A stretch of DNA of 64,000 nucleotides, taken from the NCBI GenBank assembly GCA_963921425.1, contig OY992835.1, positions 13,516,001-13,580,000 on the forward strand, given 5' to 3'. The notes under the pieces are model-generated. The model saw nothing but the letters and a program-made list of their open reading frames with translations. It searched no databases and was not told the origin of the DNA. The stretch comes from Dryas octopetala. Lineage: Eukaryota; Streptophyta; Magnoliopsida; Rosales; Rosaceae. Every line of letters starts with the position of its first letter. The stretch's first letter is position 1. The position numbers and the translations under genes were made by a program. Below are positions 23,880 to 37,300 of this stretch, one piece after another.

Positions 23880-26800
23880 ATGCCGCCCCGTTTCGATCGA
23901 ACTAACAGTAATGCCAATAATCGGTTCGACCCGCAGCAAATGGCTGAATTTATGCAGGCTTTCTTTGCTCAACAAGCTGGTAACCGTCTCACTCCCGCTG
24001 AACGTGAAGATAAGCGACGAGGCGAGTACTTAGATCGTTTCCTTAGGACTAAGCCGATGAAGTTTCACGGAAGTTCCGAACCCGATTTAGCTGAGAATTG
24101 GGTTACGCACATCGAGAAGAAGCTCGAGTCGATTAACGCACCAGATGAGTACAAGATCTGGCTAGCTACACATGTGTTTGAAGGCGAAGCTGACGGATGG
24201 TGGAGATGCATTAGGCACCGAGAAAATATTAACACTATGACTTGGGAAGGATTTAGGGAATTGTTCTACGACAGATATTTTCCCGAGCCACTGCAAATGA
24301 CAAAGATGAAGGAATTCATGGATCTAGAGCAGGGAAACATGACTGTTTCTGAATACGTGGGAAAGTTTACTGAACTTGGACGTTTCGTCCCATCTACCAT
24401 GAATGATGAGAAGGCAAAGACTGTCAGATTTCTGCAAGGTCTGAAGAACGGGATTCGCCAATACTTGGCAAGTCAAAGGTTTACAGTTTTCAAAGATGTG
24501 GTCAATGCTGCTTATGCTCAGGAGCAGGATTTCCTTGCAACTAGACAGAAAGGGGAAATTGCGAGGTCTGAGGGAACAAGACTAGGAAAAAGAAGAAATT
24601 TTCAGAGGGGAGGACCCTCCCGAAACCAAAGAAACTGGAAGAGGACTAGACTTCAAATTTGTTTCCAGTGTAGAGGTGAAGGTCACTACAGAAATGATTG
24701 TCCTACTAGAACACAGCAGAATGCCCCCAGGCCACAACCACAGATACAGGCTGCACCACAACCATTTAGAGCTCAACCATTGCAACATGCACCACCACAA
24801 CCCAACAATCGTGGAGGACAAGGAAGAGGTGGCGGAGGAAGACCACAACCAGCTAGAGGAGGACGAGTTTTTGCAGTAAGAGCTAACCAGGAAGAAGCCC
24901 CACTTGACGGTACTATACTGCTCTTTAATACTGAAGTTAGAATTTTGTTTGATACGGGTGCTTCACATTCATTTGTCTCTGTTAGCTTTACTGAGGAATT
25001 AGGATTGCATGCTGAACCTTTAGCTGAAACCATCCACATGAGTACACCCATTGGAACAACAACCGAAGTAGATAGAATTTACCAATCTTGCCAACTAGTA
25101 GTCCAAAACCGAGTCTTGACAGCAAACCTATACCCTTTGAACATGGATTACTACGACCTTATTCTAGGAATGGATTGGTTACAAGAAAATCAGGCACAGA
25201 TCGATTGTGAGAAAAGAAAAGTGAAGGTAGTCACGAGTAACAGAGAAGAGGTGATCATCCGATTGCACAAACCGCTACAACCCATCAACCCATTGCTGAG
25301 AGTTTGTTTCAAAAGCAAGAGAGTTATGCTATGCTATTCACTCATCATTTCCACACAAGCCAAGCAGAAGGAAGATAAACCAATACCAGTGGTAGACGAA
25401 TACCCAGACGTTTTTCCAGAAGATCTGCCCGGAATCCCACCAACAAGAGAAGTAGAATTCAAGATTGAACTTGTACCAGGCACTCAACCTATTTCAATCC
25501 CGCCCTACCGCATGGCACCAGCTGAGATGGTGGAGCTGAAGAAGCAATTAGACGACTTGAAGGAGAAGGGCTTTATCAGAGAAAGTATATCACCATGGGG
25601 AGCCCCTGTTCTATTCGCCAAAAAGTATGATGGAACATTGCGACTCTGCATAGACTACCGGAAGCTGAACCAAGTCACAATAAAGAACAAGTATCCATTG
25701 CCTAGAATTGACGAGCTATTTGATCAACTTAGTGGAGCGAAGTACTTCTCAAAGATTGATCTCAGATCCGGCTACCATCAACTCAGAGTTCGAGACGAAG
25801 ACGTCCCAAAGACTGCTTTTCGTACCAGATACGGACATTATGAGTTCGTTGTGATGCCGTTTGGATTGACAAATGCACCTGCCGCATTCATGGACCTGAT
25901 GAACCGAGCATTCCGTCCATACTTGGACAAATTTGTTATTGTCTTCATCGACGACATCCTGATTTACTCCAAGAGTAAGGAAGAGCATGAAGAGCATCTG
26001 AGAATTGTTCTACAGACATTACTTCAAAAGCAACTTTACGCCAAGAAGTCAAAATGTGAATTTTGGCTGAAAGAGGTACAGTTCCTTGGCCACATCATCT
26101 CAGAAAAAGGATTATCTCCTGATCCCAAGAAGATCGAAGCAGTTCTGAATTGGGAACAACCGAAGAGCATGACAGAAGTCCGTAGTTTTCTTGGATTAGC
26201 AGGTTATTACAGAAGGTTTGTAGAAGGTTTTTCCAAGATTGCTACCCCGATGACTCGACTACTCAGAAAAGGATTCAAGTTTGAATGGAACGAGAAGTGT
26301 GAAGAAGCATTCCAAGAGCTCAAGAAACGACTGACAACTGCCCCAGTGTTAGTCTTACCCAACAATGAAGATCCTTATGAAGTCTACACCGACGCGTCCA
26401 TAATAGGAGTCGGATGTGTACTGATGCAGAATGGGCGAGTGATAGCCTATGCCTCAAGACAGTTGAAGGAATATGAAAAGAATTATCCAACTCATGATTT
26501 GGAGTTAGCCGCTGTTGTACACGCTCTAAAAATCTGGAGATGCTACTTGTATGGAGGCCGATTCACTGTTTTCTCAGATCACAAGAGCCTCAAGCATATA
26601 TTCACTCAGAGAGATCTGAATTTGCGACAACGACGCTGGATGGAGTATCTTAAAGATTATGATTTTGAATTACAGTATCATCCAGGAAAAGCCAACAAAG
26701 TAGCTGATGCACTGAGCAGGAAGAAAAACACTCTAGCCAGTTTATTGATGGCTGAACGGGAGATCCTACAGACTTTGGATCAGTACAAAGTCAACGTACG

Positions 26801-28280
26801 CCATGATGGAAGGATTGCAAGTATGCAGATTGAGCCCCAATTGGAGCAAGAATTAGTTCAAGAACAAGAAGAGGATCTAGAGATACAACAGAAAAAGAAA
26901 GAGGTATACTCAGGAGATGCACCTGGGGAATGGAAGGTACATTCTGATGGAAGTTTGAGATACAGAGGCCGAATAGTTGTGCCAAACAGGAAAGAAACAA
27001 GACAACGGATTCTGAACGAAGCTCATTCTACCAGTTTTGCTATGCACCCTGGAGGAACGAAAATGTATCAAGATTTGAAACGAAGATACTGGTGGAAAGG
27101 TATGAAAAGAGACGTGGCTGATTTTGTTAATCACTGTGTGACCTGCCAACAAGTGAAAGCCGAACACCAGAAGCCGTCTGGATTGTTGCAACCGTTACCT
27201 ACTCCAGAGTGGAAGTGGGATTGTGTTACTATGGATTTCATCACAGATCTGCCGAGAAATACAAAAGGGCACAATGGTATTTGGGTTATCGTGGACAGAC
27301 TCACGAAGTCAGCTCATTTCTTGCCGGTCAAGATGAACTCACCTGTTGATTATTTTGCTGATCTCTATATCGAATGGATTGTTCGATTGCATGGTATCCC
27401 GAAGACGATTGTTTCCGATCGAGATCCCCGATTTACGTCTCGATTATGGCGGAAGTTACAATCTGAATTAGGCACTCAGTTGAATCTTAGCAGTGCCTAT
27501 CATCCGCAGACGGATGGGCAATCTGAAAGAGTTATTCAGATACTGGAAGATATGTTGCGAGCCTGTGTTCTAGATTTCAGAGGTAAGTGGAGTGAGTACT
27601 TACCGCTCGCCGAGTTCGTGTATAACAATAGTTATCAAAGCAGTCTCAAGATGGCACCGTACGAAGCACTTTACGGAAGGCCATGTCGTTCGCCACTCTG
27701 TTGGGCCGATGTTGAGGACCGAGTTGTTCTAGGTCCTGAAGTGATTAAAGAAACGACCGAAAAGGTCAAGATAGTCAAGAAACGACTAGAAACCGCCCAG
27801 AGTAGGCAGAAATCGTACGCTGATCGAAGGAGGAAGCCTTTGGAATTTCAAGTTGAGGACTTGGTGTTTCTAAAAGTTAGTCCTTTGAAGGGTACATTTC
27901 GGTTTGGTATGCGAGGCAAGTTGGCACCCAGGTATATTGGACCGTTCAAGGTTTTGGAACGTGTCGGGAAAGTTGCTTACAGGTTGGAGTTGCCGCCTCA
28001 GTTAGCATACATACATAACGTATTCCATGTGTCCCAGTTGAAAAAGAGTGTGCCTGACATCCCTCAAGTGATGCCTTGGATTGGTTTACCGCTCGAACCA
28101 AACGTGTCTTATGTGGAAGGACCTGTTTCTATTTTAGCTTACGAGACGAAACAACTCAGGAATAGGAAGGTACCACTTGTAAAAGTTCAGTGGCAGCGCC
28201 ATGGAGTCGAGGAAGCGACATGGGAACTGGAATCCGACATGAGGAAGAGATACCCGCATCTCTTCAGTGAACTCAGGTAA
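23880..28280 (+). CDS. Gag-pol polyprotein of the Tekay-like retrotransposon
   Basis: One uninterrupted frame. The favoured start is the ATG at 23880 (MPPRFDR, 1466 residues); an in-frame upstream ATG at 23820 adds an unlikely hydrophobic leader. Domains in order: gag (about 60-220), CCHC zinc knuckle (261-274), aspartic protease with DTGA (358-361), reverse transcriptase (about 550-730) with the FIDD active site (689-692), RNase H (about 830-950) beginning at the YTDAS motif, integrase with an HHCC zinc finger (about 1055-1090) and D1119, D1180, E1216 with the normal D-35-E spacing, and a C-terminal chromodomain (about 1415-1466). The chromodomain directs insertion to particular chromatin in this lineage. 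No stop or frameshift is seen, so the element may be autonomous. It is a resident genomic transposon. Confidence 0.97.
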   Translation: MPPRFDRTNSNANNRFDPQQMAEFMQAFFAQQAGNRLTPAEREDKRRGEYLDRFLRTKPMKFHGSSEPDLAENWVTHIEKKLESINAPDEYKIWLATHVFEGEADGWWRCIRHRENINTMTWEGFRELFYDRYFPEPLQMTKMKEFMDLEQGNMTVSEYVGKFTELGRFVPSTMNDEKAKTVRFLQGLKNGIRQYLASQRFTVFKDVVNAAYAQEQDFLATRQKGEIARSEGTRLGKRRNFQRGGPSRNQRNWKRTRLQICFQCRGEGHYRNDCPTRTQQNAPRPQPQIQAAPQPFRAQPLQHAPPQPNNRGGQGRGGGGRPQPARGGRVFAVRANQEEAPLDGTILLFNTEVRILFDTGASHSFVSVSFTEELGLHAEPLAETIHMSTPIGTTTEVDRIYQSCQLVVQNRVLTANLYPLNMDYYDLILGMDWLQENQAQIDCEKRKVKVVTSNREEVIIRLHKPLQPINPLLRVCFKSKRVMLCYSLIISTQAKQKEDKPIPVVDEYPDVFPEDLPGIPPTREVEFKIELVPGTQPISIPPYRMAPAEMVELKKQLDDLKEKGFIRESISPWGAPVLFAKKYDGTLRLCIDYRKLNQVTIKNKYPLPRIDELFDQLSGAKYFSKIDLRSGYHQLRVRDEDVPKTAFRTRYGHYEFVVMPFGLTNAPAAFMDLMNRAFRPYLDKFVIVFIDDILIYSKSKEEHEEHLRIVLQTLLQKQLYAKKSKCEFWLKEVQFLGHIISEKGLSPDPKKIEAVLNWEQPKSMTEVRSFLGLAGYYRRFVEGFSKIATPMTRLLRKGFKFEWNEKCEEAFQELKKRLTTAPVLVLPNNEDPYEVYTDASIIGVGCVLMQNGRVIAYASRQLKEYEKNYPTHDLELAAVVHALKIWRCYLYGGRFTVFSDHKSLKHIFTQRDLNLRQRRWMEYLKDYDFELQYHPGKANKVADALSRKKNTLASLLMAEREILQTLDQYKVNVRHDGRIASMQIEPQLEQELVQEQEEDLEIQQKKKEVYSGDAPGEWKVHSDGSLRYRGRIVVPNRKETRQRILNEAHSTSFAMHPGGTKMYQDLKRRYWWKGMKRDVADFVNHCVTCQQVKAEHQKPSGLLQPLPTPEWKWDCVTMDFITDLPRNTKGHNGIWVIVDRLTKSAHFLPVKMNSPVDYFADLYIEWIVRLHGIPKTIVSDRDPRFTSRLWRKLQSELGTQLNLSSAYHPQTDGQSERVIQILEDMLRACVLDFRGKWSEYLPLAEFVYNNSYQSSLKMAPYEALYGRPCRSPLCWADVEDRVVLGPEVIKETTEKVKIVKKRLETAQSRQKSYADRRRKPLEFQVEDLVFLKVSPLKGTFRFGMRGKLAPRYIGPFKVLERVGKVAYRLELPPQLAYIHNVFHVSQLKKSVPDIPQVMPWIGLPLEPNVSYVEGPVSILAYETKQLRNRKVPLVKVQWQRHGVEEATWELESDMRKRYPHLFSELR

Positions 28281-28304
28281 TCTCGAGGACGAGATTTTTT
28301 CTAA

Positions 28305-28315
28305 GTAGGGGAGGA
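28305..28315 (+). other. Polypurine tract
   Basis: The purine run just before the 3' LTR (AGTAGGGGAGGA, with one T) is the expected primer for plus-strand DNA synthesis of the retrotransposon. Confidence 0.8.
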
Positions 28316-31020
28316 TGTGAGACCCAAAATTTTCCAAATTTATTTTGGAATTTTTCTTTAATTTCTAGAATTTTTCTAGAAATTTGTTTGGCGGAAAATC
28401 GTATTTTTCACCTTAAGCTTTAATTGTTTGACCAACTTTGACTAGAGTTTTGACCCAAGTTAGACCTTTAGAAGGTGGTACTTTTACTCACGAACCCAAC
28501 GGAGCAAGTCTCGTATTATTCCGAGTCCGGGAGATTATTTTATGAATTTCCCAAAATTTCATTTTTAAAAGCATTTTATCTTAGTTTGTGGAGCTTGAAA
28601 TTTTCGAAATTTTTCTAAAGGGAAAATTGGTAATTTGACCTCATAGTTAATTAGTACTAGTCGATACGAGTCCGTAGTATTTTTCGGGGTATTTTTCCGA
28701 GTCCCGAGCTATTTTTAATTAATTTTTGAAGTTGAGAAAAATAGGAAAAAGAAAATAAAATAGGAAAAACACCAGATCGCGCCACGTGGCACGATCTGGA
28801 GCGTCTAACGATGCATGGCAGCAAGATCTGATGGCTGCATGTGCAGCCAAGTGTCAAAGCCTTCGCCACGTGTCAATTTCTCATTAGTCAAAGTTATGAC
28901 GGTTGACTTGAGTCAACCCAGTCAACTCGGATGAGTCAACCGAGTTGACTCACTCACTCACCCTATAAATAGTGGCGTGAACCCCAGCTGATCCTCACAA
29001 ATTCAGCCGCACGCTTCCCAAGAGAGAGCTTCTCTCTCCTCTCTCCTCCTTTCTCTCTCTTCTTCAATCTTGTTTTGAGTTTATCTTGAGTTCTGGAGCT
29101 CCGATCGACGATCCGATTTCGCCTACGCGATCGTGGCGACGAGCTCTTCAATTCTAGTAGTGTGAAGGCTATGTTTTGGTGAAGTTTTAAAAAAAATCAT
29201 TTCTGAGCTCCATAGGTAATTTCTTGATCCCTGTCGAATTTCTGCTAAAATTTTGTTAAATAAATCTCTTGTTAATTAGGCTATTTTAATCTTATTATTT
29301 AGCAAGTCTAGTAGTACCGAGACTCTGCTCGTGGGAAGTCTTCAACAGGTATACCCTTAACCCAGCTTATTTGATTTGCTGTTGTTTAAGTGGTGGTTAT
29401 AGACGAAATACCGTTTAACTGTTGTTATTAAATGAACTTAATAAATATTGAGGCCATATCAGTGGTAACCAAATAACGTGATGACTAAGGTCAGTCCATG
29501 AGCATACAAGCGTTGGGTACTGAGCCAGAGCTCCCTCAGTTTCCCCATGCACTGACCTGGTCACGTTGTAAGGTTCATATCTGATCAACCTCCTCGACAA
29601 TAAATTAAAATAAACTTAGAAACCACACGGTCTGACATGACTGTCTGCCTCGGGGAGCAGGGTCATGCCGGATCAAGAATTTAGAGAAGCCTAGCAAGTT
29701 ACGCTAGTGCCAAACCTCTAAATTTTACCTGGTCTTAATAGACAAGGCCGAGAGTACGTTTAGTACGTTCCTAATAGCTGTCGTCGGATTCGGATCTCCA
29801 GTTTCCCAACAGGTACAAGTGGGACCCAGACACAGGAAAGGGATCAGGCAAGGGACACACTTTGGTAAAACAGGTAGGGGGAAAGTTTCATATCCCGGTT
29901 ATTGGATTTCCTGCCTATTTTCGTACTATATGTATATGAAAATGCCTTTCACAGAGAATGTGCATGATTTTTGTATGGCATATTTGTGTGATTTTCTGTG
30001 TGATACCTTGGACGACCTGAGAGTAACGGGCACGTGTTGTGACCTTGGGTTTCGATCCCCTAAACCTCTGGAGGGGTAAGTACGGACTGGTTAGTCGAAT
30101 GTCCTTCTGGGGAGGCTAACCAATGTGGTATTACCAGGTAAATGGATACTCTCACCACAGTATCGAGGTGGTGGTTGAATTTCCGATACTGGTGGTTGGC
30201 CTGTATGTGATCGGTCGCAGGTATGTTTCTGAACTATGTCACGTGACAGGAAGGATTTTCACTGAAAAAGATGTATGAGCATGCAAAGGCTTTACTCACT
30301 GATTATTGGCATAATTATCTTTATCATTACTGGCTTTGGTTACAATATTATTGATATTGATACCCTGTTTTTGGGTGTGCATTGCTTTTAAACTGTTTTC
30401 CTTGAAATCCTATATCTTCGAGTATTGCTTTCAAACCTAACCAGGATTTTCCCTCGAGGGGAAGCGATGAACGTATGTGACGCTTACCCCCTACTGTACT
30501 CTTGTGAGTGCAGATAATCCAGTTGTTGGAGACCAAGATTGAGGTCGTGGGTGTGGCACTTGCAGCTTGTCAGTTTCAGTCTTGCTATCTAGTTTAGATC
30601 CTTTCTTTGGATCTGTGGTGGTGTTTCTCTTTCATCCTCGTAGGTGGCATATCCCAATGGCTATCCATGAGTCCAATTTGTTGCACCACTTTGTTGAAGA
30701 CTGAATTACTCTGGCGTGGGTTGGACTATCCTGACATATCTGTTTATCTACTGTTTTATTTTGTAGCATTAGGGTTAGTGTATTTGAAACACATAACCCT
30801 CACGGGTTGGTACTCTTTACTGTTATTTATAATATGAGGTATTTTCAGTAATTTCTTTCGCTGTATTTTTACTACTCTGATCCAACCCGGGTTCTTCAAT
30901 AAAAAGGGCTTAACTCGTTTTAGAGAGCTTGGGAATATAATACTCGGGGTAAGGGGTATTATAGTCTCAGGATCTTTAAGACGGGTGCCGCTGTGGTGTT
31001 CCCAGTTTCGGGGCGTCACA
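28316..31020 (+). repeat. 3' LTR
   Basis: 2705 bp, the same length as the 5' LTR, with every contained short frame identical. It carries its own W-box cluster and TATA box (28964-28971), so it could drive transcription outward into the DNA to the right. The CESA1 start codon lies about 3.3 kb from its end on the same strand. Confidence 0.97.
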
Positions 31021-31025
31021 TCATC

Positions 31026-32896
31026 CTTAACCAAACCGCGCTAGAAGTATTTTAACGATGTGATTTGGTGTTGTGAACCGGACAAAATGAAGAAAAACCA
31101 AACCAAACCAAACAATTGCAAGGACGGTTTGGTTCGGTGCAACGTGCATGATTTTGGGCCCAAAAGTTTAGGCCTAAGCCCAATTATTTTGTTGGTACTC
31201 ACATTTGGTTTTTGAATTTTTTGGTCACACAATTGGGTTTTTGAATTGGACCTGGATCCTCTACCACCTTAATTGGTACCAGACTGTACCAGGCTTTTAA
31301 TATTAACCCTTAGATCTCTATTAAAAAGATCTAATGGTTAAGGTTCTGTCATGTGTATAATAAACCATTTTATTTTTTCACCATCAATTTTAATCAGTTC
31401 TCAAAAGAAAAAAATGATAATAAATAAACTTCAGCTCTGATGACCCCCCATTCCCGCAGATCTGCCATGGCCGCCACTACTCCAACCCACTATCTCATAT
31501 CCCGTCATCCACAACTCTCAATTTCCTTCTTTTCGGGTTATTCAGAGAGTATAAAATCAACTATGTATAATTCTTTTATTGTTTATAAAATTTTATTGTA
31601 GATCGAGAAAGCAAAAGGATGAACGGATTTTGATTCCAAAACATGAAGTGGGTTTTTGTGACGACAATCATTGGTGCAAGAACCTTTGCGTTTGGCTGAA
31701 ATAGTTTTGTGCTGGGTCTCTGGTTTTGAAATCAATCATTGGGTAAGCCAGATAATAGGGAGGGAATGGGTTGGAGCAATGGCAGCCATGGCCAATCTTA
31801 AGTTCTTAACCATGGAAAGAGGGTGAATGCCCAGGAGGTAAGAACAAGAAAGAAATTAAGGGTTGTAGACGAAAGATGAGAGAGTGGCGGCCATGGCACA
31901 CGGAAGGAAGGTGAAGACGGTGGGGGAAGGTGAAAGACGTTGGGGGAAAGAGGGTATCAAAGCTGAAGTTTATTTATTATTAATTTTTTTTTTGAATAAA
32001 TCATTAAAATTGATGGTGAAAAAATAAAATGGTTTATTAAACACATGACACAATTTTAATCCTTAGATCTTTTCAATAGAAATTGAAGGGTCAATATTAA
32101 AAGCCTGGTACAGTCTGGTACCAATTACCCTGGTAGAGGATCCAGGTCCTTTTGAATTATCATTCTATCAATTAAATAAATACAAATACAACTTTGAACT
32201 TTACTTAACTTACTTAGTACTTAAAATTTTAAAATAAATACAACATGCTTAAGTTATAAATTATAACTATATATAAAATTATATATAACTACTATAGAGT
32301 AATGAGTATAATATATATATAACTATATACTACTATAGTATATACTAGTATAGTACTATAACTATATATTACTTATATAGTTATATATAACTACTGTAGT
32401 ATGTATACAATTATATACTAAGTTACTAACTATATAGTTATATATAACTAACTATACTAAGTTACTAACTATATAATTATATACTAAGTTTATATATAAC
32501 TCTATATACATAAAACATTATTATATAGACTATAGACTATAGAGTATATAGAAATATAATATACTAATTTTATTATATAAGATATAACTAAAATTATATA
32601 CTAAAACATTATTATATATATAGAATATTAAACTCATAAGGTTATATAAAATATATTTTAGGGTCTAAAAAAATGTATAAAATGTGCATAAAAATATATA
32701 ATTATATTTTTTAAAAATTATACGGTGCGGTTCGGGCAAAGTGAGTATGAAACCAGAATCGGAACCGTCCATATATGGTTTGGTTCGGTTTTTTTTTTAT
32801 GGTGTTGACTTTTTTGGTCAACTTGGAGTATTTTCGGTTTTTATTCGGTTGGTTTGGTTCGGTGTTTCGGTGTGTTGGTTATTATGCCCACCCCTA
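31026..32896. mobile_element. hAT-like element, left end missing, interrupted by a nested element
   Basis: The right end, TGCCCACCCCTA (32885-32896), is the hAT-type terminus seen in 5176-5984. Both 31080-31140 and 32720-32880 are rich in GGTTTGGTTCGG motifs in opposite orientations, as expected for subterminal arrays. A matching left terminus is not found, so the left side is lost or rearranged. A Mutator-like element is inserted inside it at 31248. The portion 32200-32700 is extremely AT-rich with TATATAACTA repeats. Confidence 0.6.
31248..32149. mobile_element. Mutator-like MITE with perfect 9-bp TSD
   Basis: Terminal inverted repeats of roughly 190 bp (about 31248-31436 and 31958-32149) begin GGACCTGGATCC. 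It is flanked by a perfect 9-bp duplication, TTTTGAATT, at 31239-31247 and 32150-32158. Long arms with a 9-bp duplication mark it as Mutator-like. The central 520 bp encodes nothing recognisable. Confidence 0.93.
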
Positions 32897-34357
32897 CAAT
32901 AAATCACAAAATTAAAACATAAAAATATACAACCATTGTTCTACTTGATAGAGACACCTCAACCGGTAACCTACACGTGTCCAAATATGATTGCAGACAA
33001 CGGGTCTCAAGTCAACAATGAAAGCTCAATTGAGTTCTGATATCTTATTGAACTCATAACAACTGCATGGTTGTTATTATATATTGTATTATTGTGGTTG
33101 TTAGATGAGAGTGATGTTATAATCACTAAAACTAATCACAGATTTTTATAGTGGCTCAAATTATGACATCTAAATATCTAATACTCTGAAAACTTTGGTG
33201 ACAACTACTATTAAAAACCATAATGGAGGTACTTATATAATGGGATGGTCCATAATTGCATTGAGATTATGACTTGGGATTTTTCATGCTTTTAGCATCA
33301 TCAAAGATGACTATTTTCTTACAATTTCTCTCATAGGATACATGCATGTCATCACATTTTAACATATCTATATGCTATAACCATGTAACTTAAAAAAACA
33401 AATTGTCATCAAAGTTTTTGTAGCACTATAATCAAAGTAATTATGAGGATTTAGTAGGATTTAATTGAAGGTAAATGTGACCTAATTAAAATATTGAATT
33501 TAGATGTTGACATAAATATTGCAAATTGAGAAATAGAAAAATATCATAATTGTTATTTTACCAATTACCAAATAATTTGGCAAGTTATTTGTTGAATGTG
33601 TGCGATCCAAATTGAAATTGATAGTAAAACATATTAGATATGAGTCAACATAACATAATAATATTATGATCACCAAATTTACTCTTAAAATAATATATAT
33701 TTTTTTAAATTTGACCGTAAAACTACGACAAGATTAATAATACATGTGTTGTAATATAAATATATTAATAATACTACTTGATGATGTTACGATTATACCA
33801 AAAATTTACTTCAAAATGATGTATAGAAGCACCATCACATGAGTAGAGAAAATTTAATAAGATAAATTTATCAAGTATAGTAGTGCGTACCTAAAGAGAA
33901 TATTACTAAAAATATTATCTAGATTTATTACTTTCCTTTAACAATGATCTCTAACCAAAAATTAAATAAAAACCTTGACAAAAAAACAAGTAAAAAACAA
34001 AAAAATAAAATAAAATAGAAAAAACACAACACTAGTTACAAAAGACAAAAGGAGTAGAGATGCGCCTACAAGCTATCACTGATTGTGTAACAACTAAAAG
34101 CGCGAGCTGAGTTGGGAAAGGGGCAACCGGTTCACCCGGTAAAAAGAAATATAAAAATAATTAATTCACAGAAAATATAGTAATAAAAAGACAAGCAAAG
34201 CGAGAGCTGTAATGACTAATGAGTAGTGAGAGATCAGAAATGTCGTGGTGAATGGGCGAAGAGTTCAGAGCCTTTGCCGACAGATCTACTTTCTGATATT
34301 CCATAAACATTGACACCACAATTCGAGGAAGCTAATCTAAGCAATTGGCAACTAGTC
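32897..34357. other. Intergenic DNA and 5' region of CESA1
   Basis: AT-rich with no gene recognised. The last 150-250 bp before the CESA1 start codon probably contain its promoter and 5' leader. I cannot place a convincing TATA box. Confidence 0.5.
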
Positions 34358-37300
34358 ATGGAAGCCAATGCTGGACTGGTGGCTGGCTCTTACAACCGCA
34401 ACGAGCTCGTTCGGATTCGCCACGATTCCGATAGCGCGGTGAGTCATTCCAGAATGCCCATTTCGATGTTTTCTTGTGTTGCTGTTTGTTTTTTTAATTT
34501 GGGATTTTTTTCCTGTACTGTGTGGATCTGAGTTTTGAGTAAATTTTGTGATTTTTTTCACTGAATCGGAAATGGGTAGTTGTTGGGATTGGAAATTGAG
34601 CATGGTTTGCATCTTCAGTCCGAAATGTATATATTTTTTTCCAGTAAAGTTTGGATTTGTTAAAGCTCTGATCTTGTTGATTTTCTTTTCCTTTTTAATA
34701 ATTATGGAATGGAATGGTAAGTGTAATTTCTCTCAGATCAATGTGTATATTGAATTTGGGGACACTTCTTGACAACCCAATTAAATTTTTATTAGTTTTT
34801 CAAGGGTTGTTTTCCAGTTTGATGGTTCTTTTATCTGTGTACAGTGAATCTAAGATCTTGATAGTTCAGTCTAATGGGGATTTAAGTTATTCTTGGACAT
34901 CTCAGTTGACTTCAGCTCAAACCCACTTAACAAAACTCCTCTCACGAAATTTTAGCTTATTTCTTATTTGTTCTCATTTACTCACTCACTTACTCACTCA
35001 CTCACTCACTCACTTACTCACTCACTCACTCACTCACTCACACATAACGCATGTCTGAGATTTGTTCTTTGAACTTACTGAGCCGAGAGATGTTCATACT
35101 TTTACTGTTCTCTGACCATTGTCATTGGGTAATGCAGCCCAAACCCCTGAAGAATCTGAACGGCCAGATATGTCAGATCTGTGGTGATACTGTTGGACTT
35201 ACAGCCACTGGCGATGTCTTTGTTGCCTGCAATGAGTGTGCCTTCCCTGTTTGTCGGCCTTGTTATGAGTATGAGCGGAAAGATGGCAACCAGGCTTGCC
35301 CACAGTGCAAGACTAGATACAAAAGGCACAAAGGTTAGCTTGTTTTTTCATTATTTTTATTGAATTGAATTCCATTATCTTCGCTTGTAGCCAATTTTTG
35401 CAATGAAGTTAACAAGACTGATTTACTTTAGGGAGTCCCCGGGTGGACGGAGATGATGATGAGGATGACGTTGATGATCTGGAGAATGAGTTCAATTATG
35501 CACAAGGAAATAGCAATGCCAGACGCCAGTGGCAAGGAGAAGATGCTGACCTCTCATCCTCCGCTAGACATGAATCTCAACAGCCAATTCCCCTTCTCAC
35601 CAATGGGCAGTCGGTAGTCAATTAGTAATTGGGCTTCTTAATATCACTCATTTATCATTAAATATGATTCTTTATTTAATTCATAAAGCTTCTCATTTTC
35701 ATAGTGATGAGAGTTTTTTTTTTTTTTTGGTTCTTGAGCTCTTCCTTTGCAAGTATTATATGAGTGGTATATGCATTTTGTTAAATATTACCTTTAAACT
35801 AAAATGCTCTTAACCCCTTCAGGTAGTGTCTGGTGAGATTCCCTGTGCCACACCTGACAACCAATCTGTGCGAACTACATCAGGTCCTTTGGATCCGCGG
35901 CAGCCAGGTACAACTTAATTACATTGATACAGAAAGTCTTCTGACAATTGACTTGTTTGAATTTCATTTGATTATGCTGTTTATTGTTACAGTTCCAGTC
36001 AGAATAGTGGATCCGTCAAAGGACTTGAATTCTTATGGGCTAGGAAATGTTGACTGGAAAGAAAGGGTTGAAGGCTGGAAACTCAAACAGGACAAAAATA
36101 TGATGCAGATGACTAGTAGATACACTGAAGGAAAGGGGGACATGGAAGGCACTGGTTCAAATGGAGAAGAACTCCAAATGTGAGCATCCTGAGTAAAGTC
36201 TTTATTTTGCTTGCTCATTTAAATGGTTATGAATGCTGAGTTTATTGGTTTGGATGACTTTTGAAATTGGTGTACTGTATTAGCTTGCATACAGAAAATT
36301 ATCCTTGGGATCTCAGAATGTTTTCTGTTATATTATTAAATCATCTTTCTAAATTTATGTGCAATGATCCAGTGTTGGAGCATGCATTTTTTCCTTCACA
36401 TTATAAAGAATGGAAATGAAAAGTGTCTACAACAGTCAAGTGTCAATATAGTGCAATTTTTCCATGAAGATGACAGTTTATCGTTCTTATTTTTTGTTTG
36501 TCTCAGGGCTGATGATGCTCGACAACCCATGAGTTGCGTGGTGCCTCTTTCTTCATCTCAGCTGACACCTTATCGTGTTGTGATCATACTCCGGCTTATT
36601 ATTCTGTGTTTCTTTTTGCAATACCGAGCAACTCACCCAGTGAAAGATGCATACCCATTATGGTTAACATCAGTTATCTGTGAGATTTGGTTTGCTTTAT
36701 CCTGGCTTCTGGATCAGTTTCCAAAATGGTCTCCCATTAATCGTGAGACCTATCTTGACAGGCTTGCACTGAGGTTGGTCAACTTGATGTGGTGGTTATT
36801 AAAAATAGTTTCATATCATTTTTAAGATTACGTGGATAACCATAGTTGTCACCATGCAGGTATGATCGTGAAGGGGAACCATCACAGTTAGCTCCTGTAG
36901 ATGTGTTTGTCAGTACAGTGGATCCCATGAAAGAGCCTCCTTTGGTTACGGCTAACACTGTTTTGTCCATACTTTCTGTGGACTACCCTGTGGACAAAGT
37001 CTCTTGCTATGTATCAGATGATGGGTCAGCAATGCTCACATTTGAATCCCTTTCTGAAACTGCGGAGTTTGCTCGGAAGTGGGTGCCCTTTTGCAAGAAA
37101 CACAACATTGAACCTAGGGCCCCTGAATTTTATTTTGCCCAAAAGATTGATTACTTAAAAGACAAGATACAGCCTTCTTTTGTAAAAGAGCGTAGAGCAA
37201 TGAAGGTGAGTGATATGCAAGTTCAATATGTTGCATGGGTTTTTCAAAAAATTTATTCATGATTATCTCTTATGTGCTCATTTCAATTCTCTGCATGTGT

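Larger units (their letters stand above)
20917..31020 (+). mobile_element. Complete Ty3/gypsy LTR retrotransposon, Tekay/Del-like chromovirus
   Basis: A full-length 10,104-bp element. It has two LTRs of exactly 2705 bp starting TGTGAGACCC and ending GGCGTCACA, a 5-bp target duplication TCATC (20912-20916 and 31021-31025), a primer-binding site, a polypurine tract and one unbroken gag-pol frame. The open frames within the two LTRs translate identically at a constant offset of 7399 bp, so there are no indels and few or no substitutions between LTRs. That implies a very recent insertion. It landed between the two copies of the segmental duplication. Confidence 0.97.

Noticed and set aside
23357..23917. 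186-residue minus-strand frame overlapping the 5' LTR end
   Set aside because: It spans the LTR/internal junction antisense to gag and contains a polyTyr stretch from the AAT repeat. The 3' LTR equivalent is cut differently. A shadow frame.
32240..32640. TATATAACTA-rich tract considered as an origin or matrix-attachment site
   Set aside because: Extreme AT-richness alone does not support a function, and it lies inside a transposon-derived segment.
34979..35041. Regularly spaced repeats considered as a CRISPR-like array
   Set aside because: A simple (CACT)n microsatellite in an intron of a plant gene, with no spacers.
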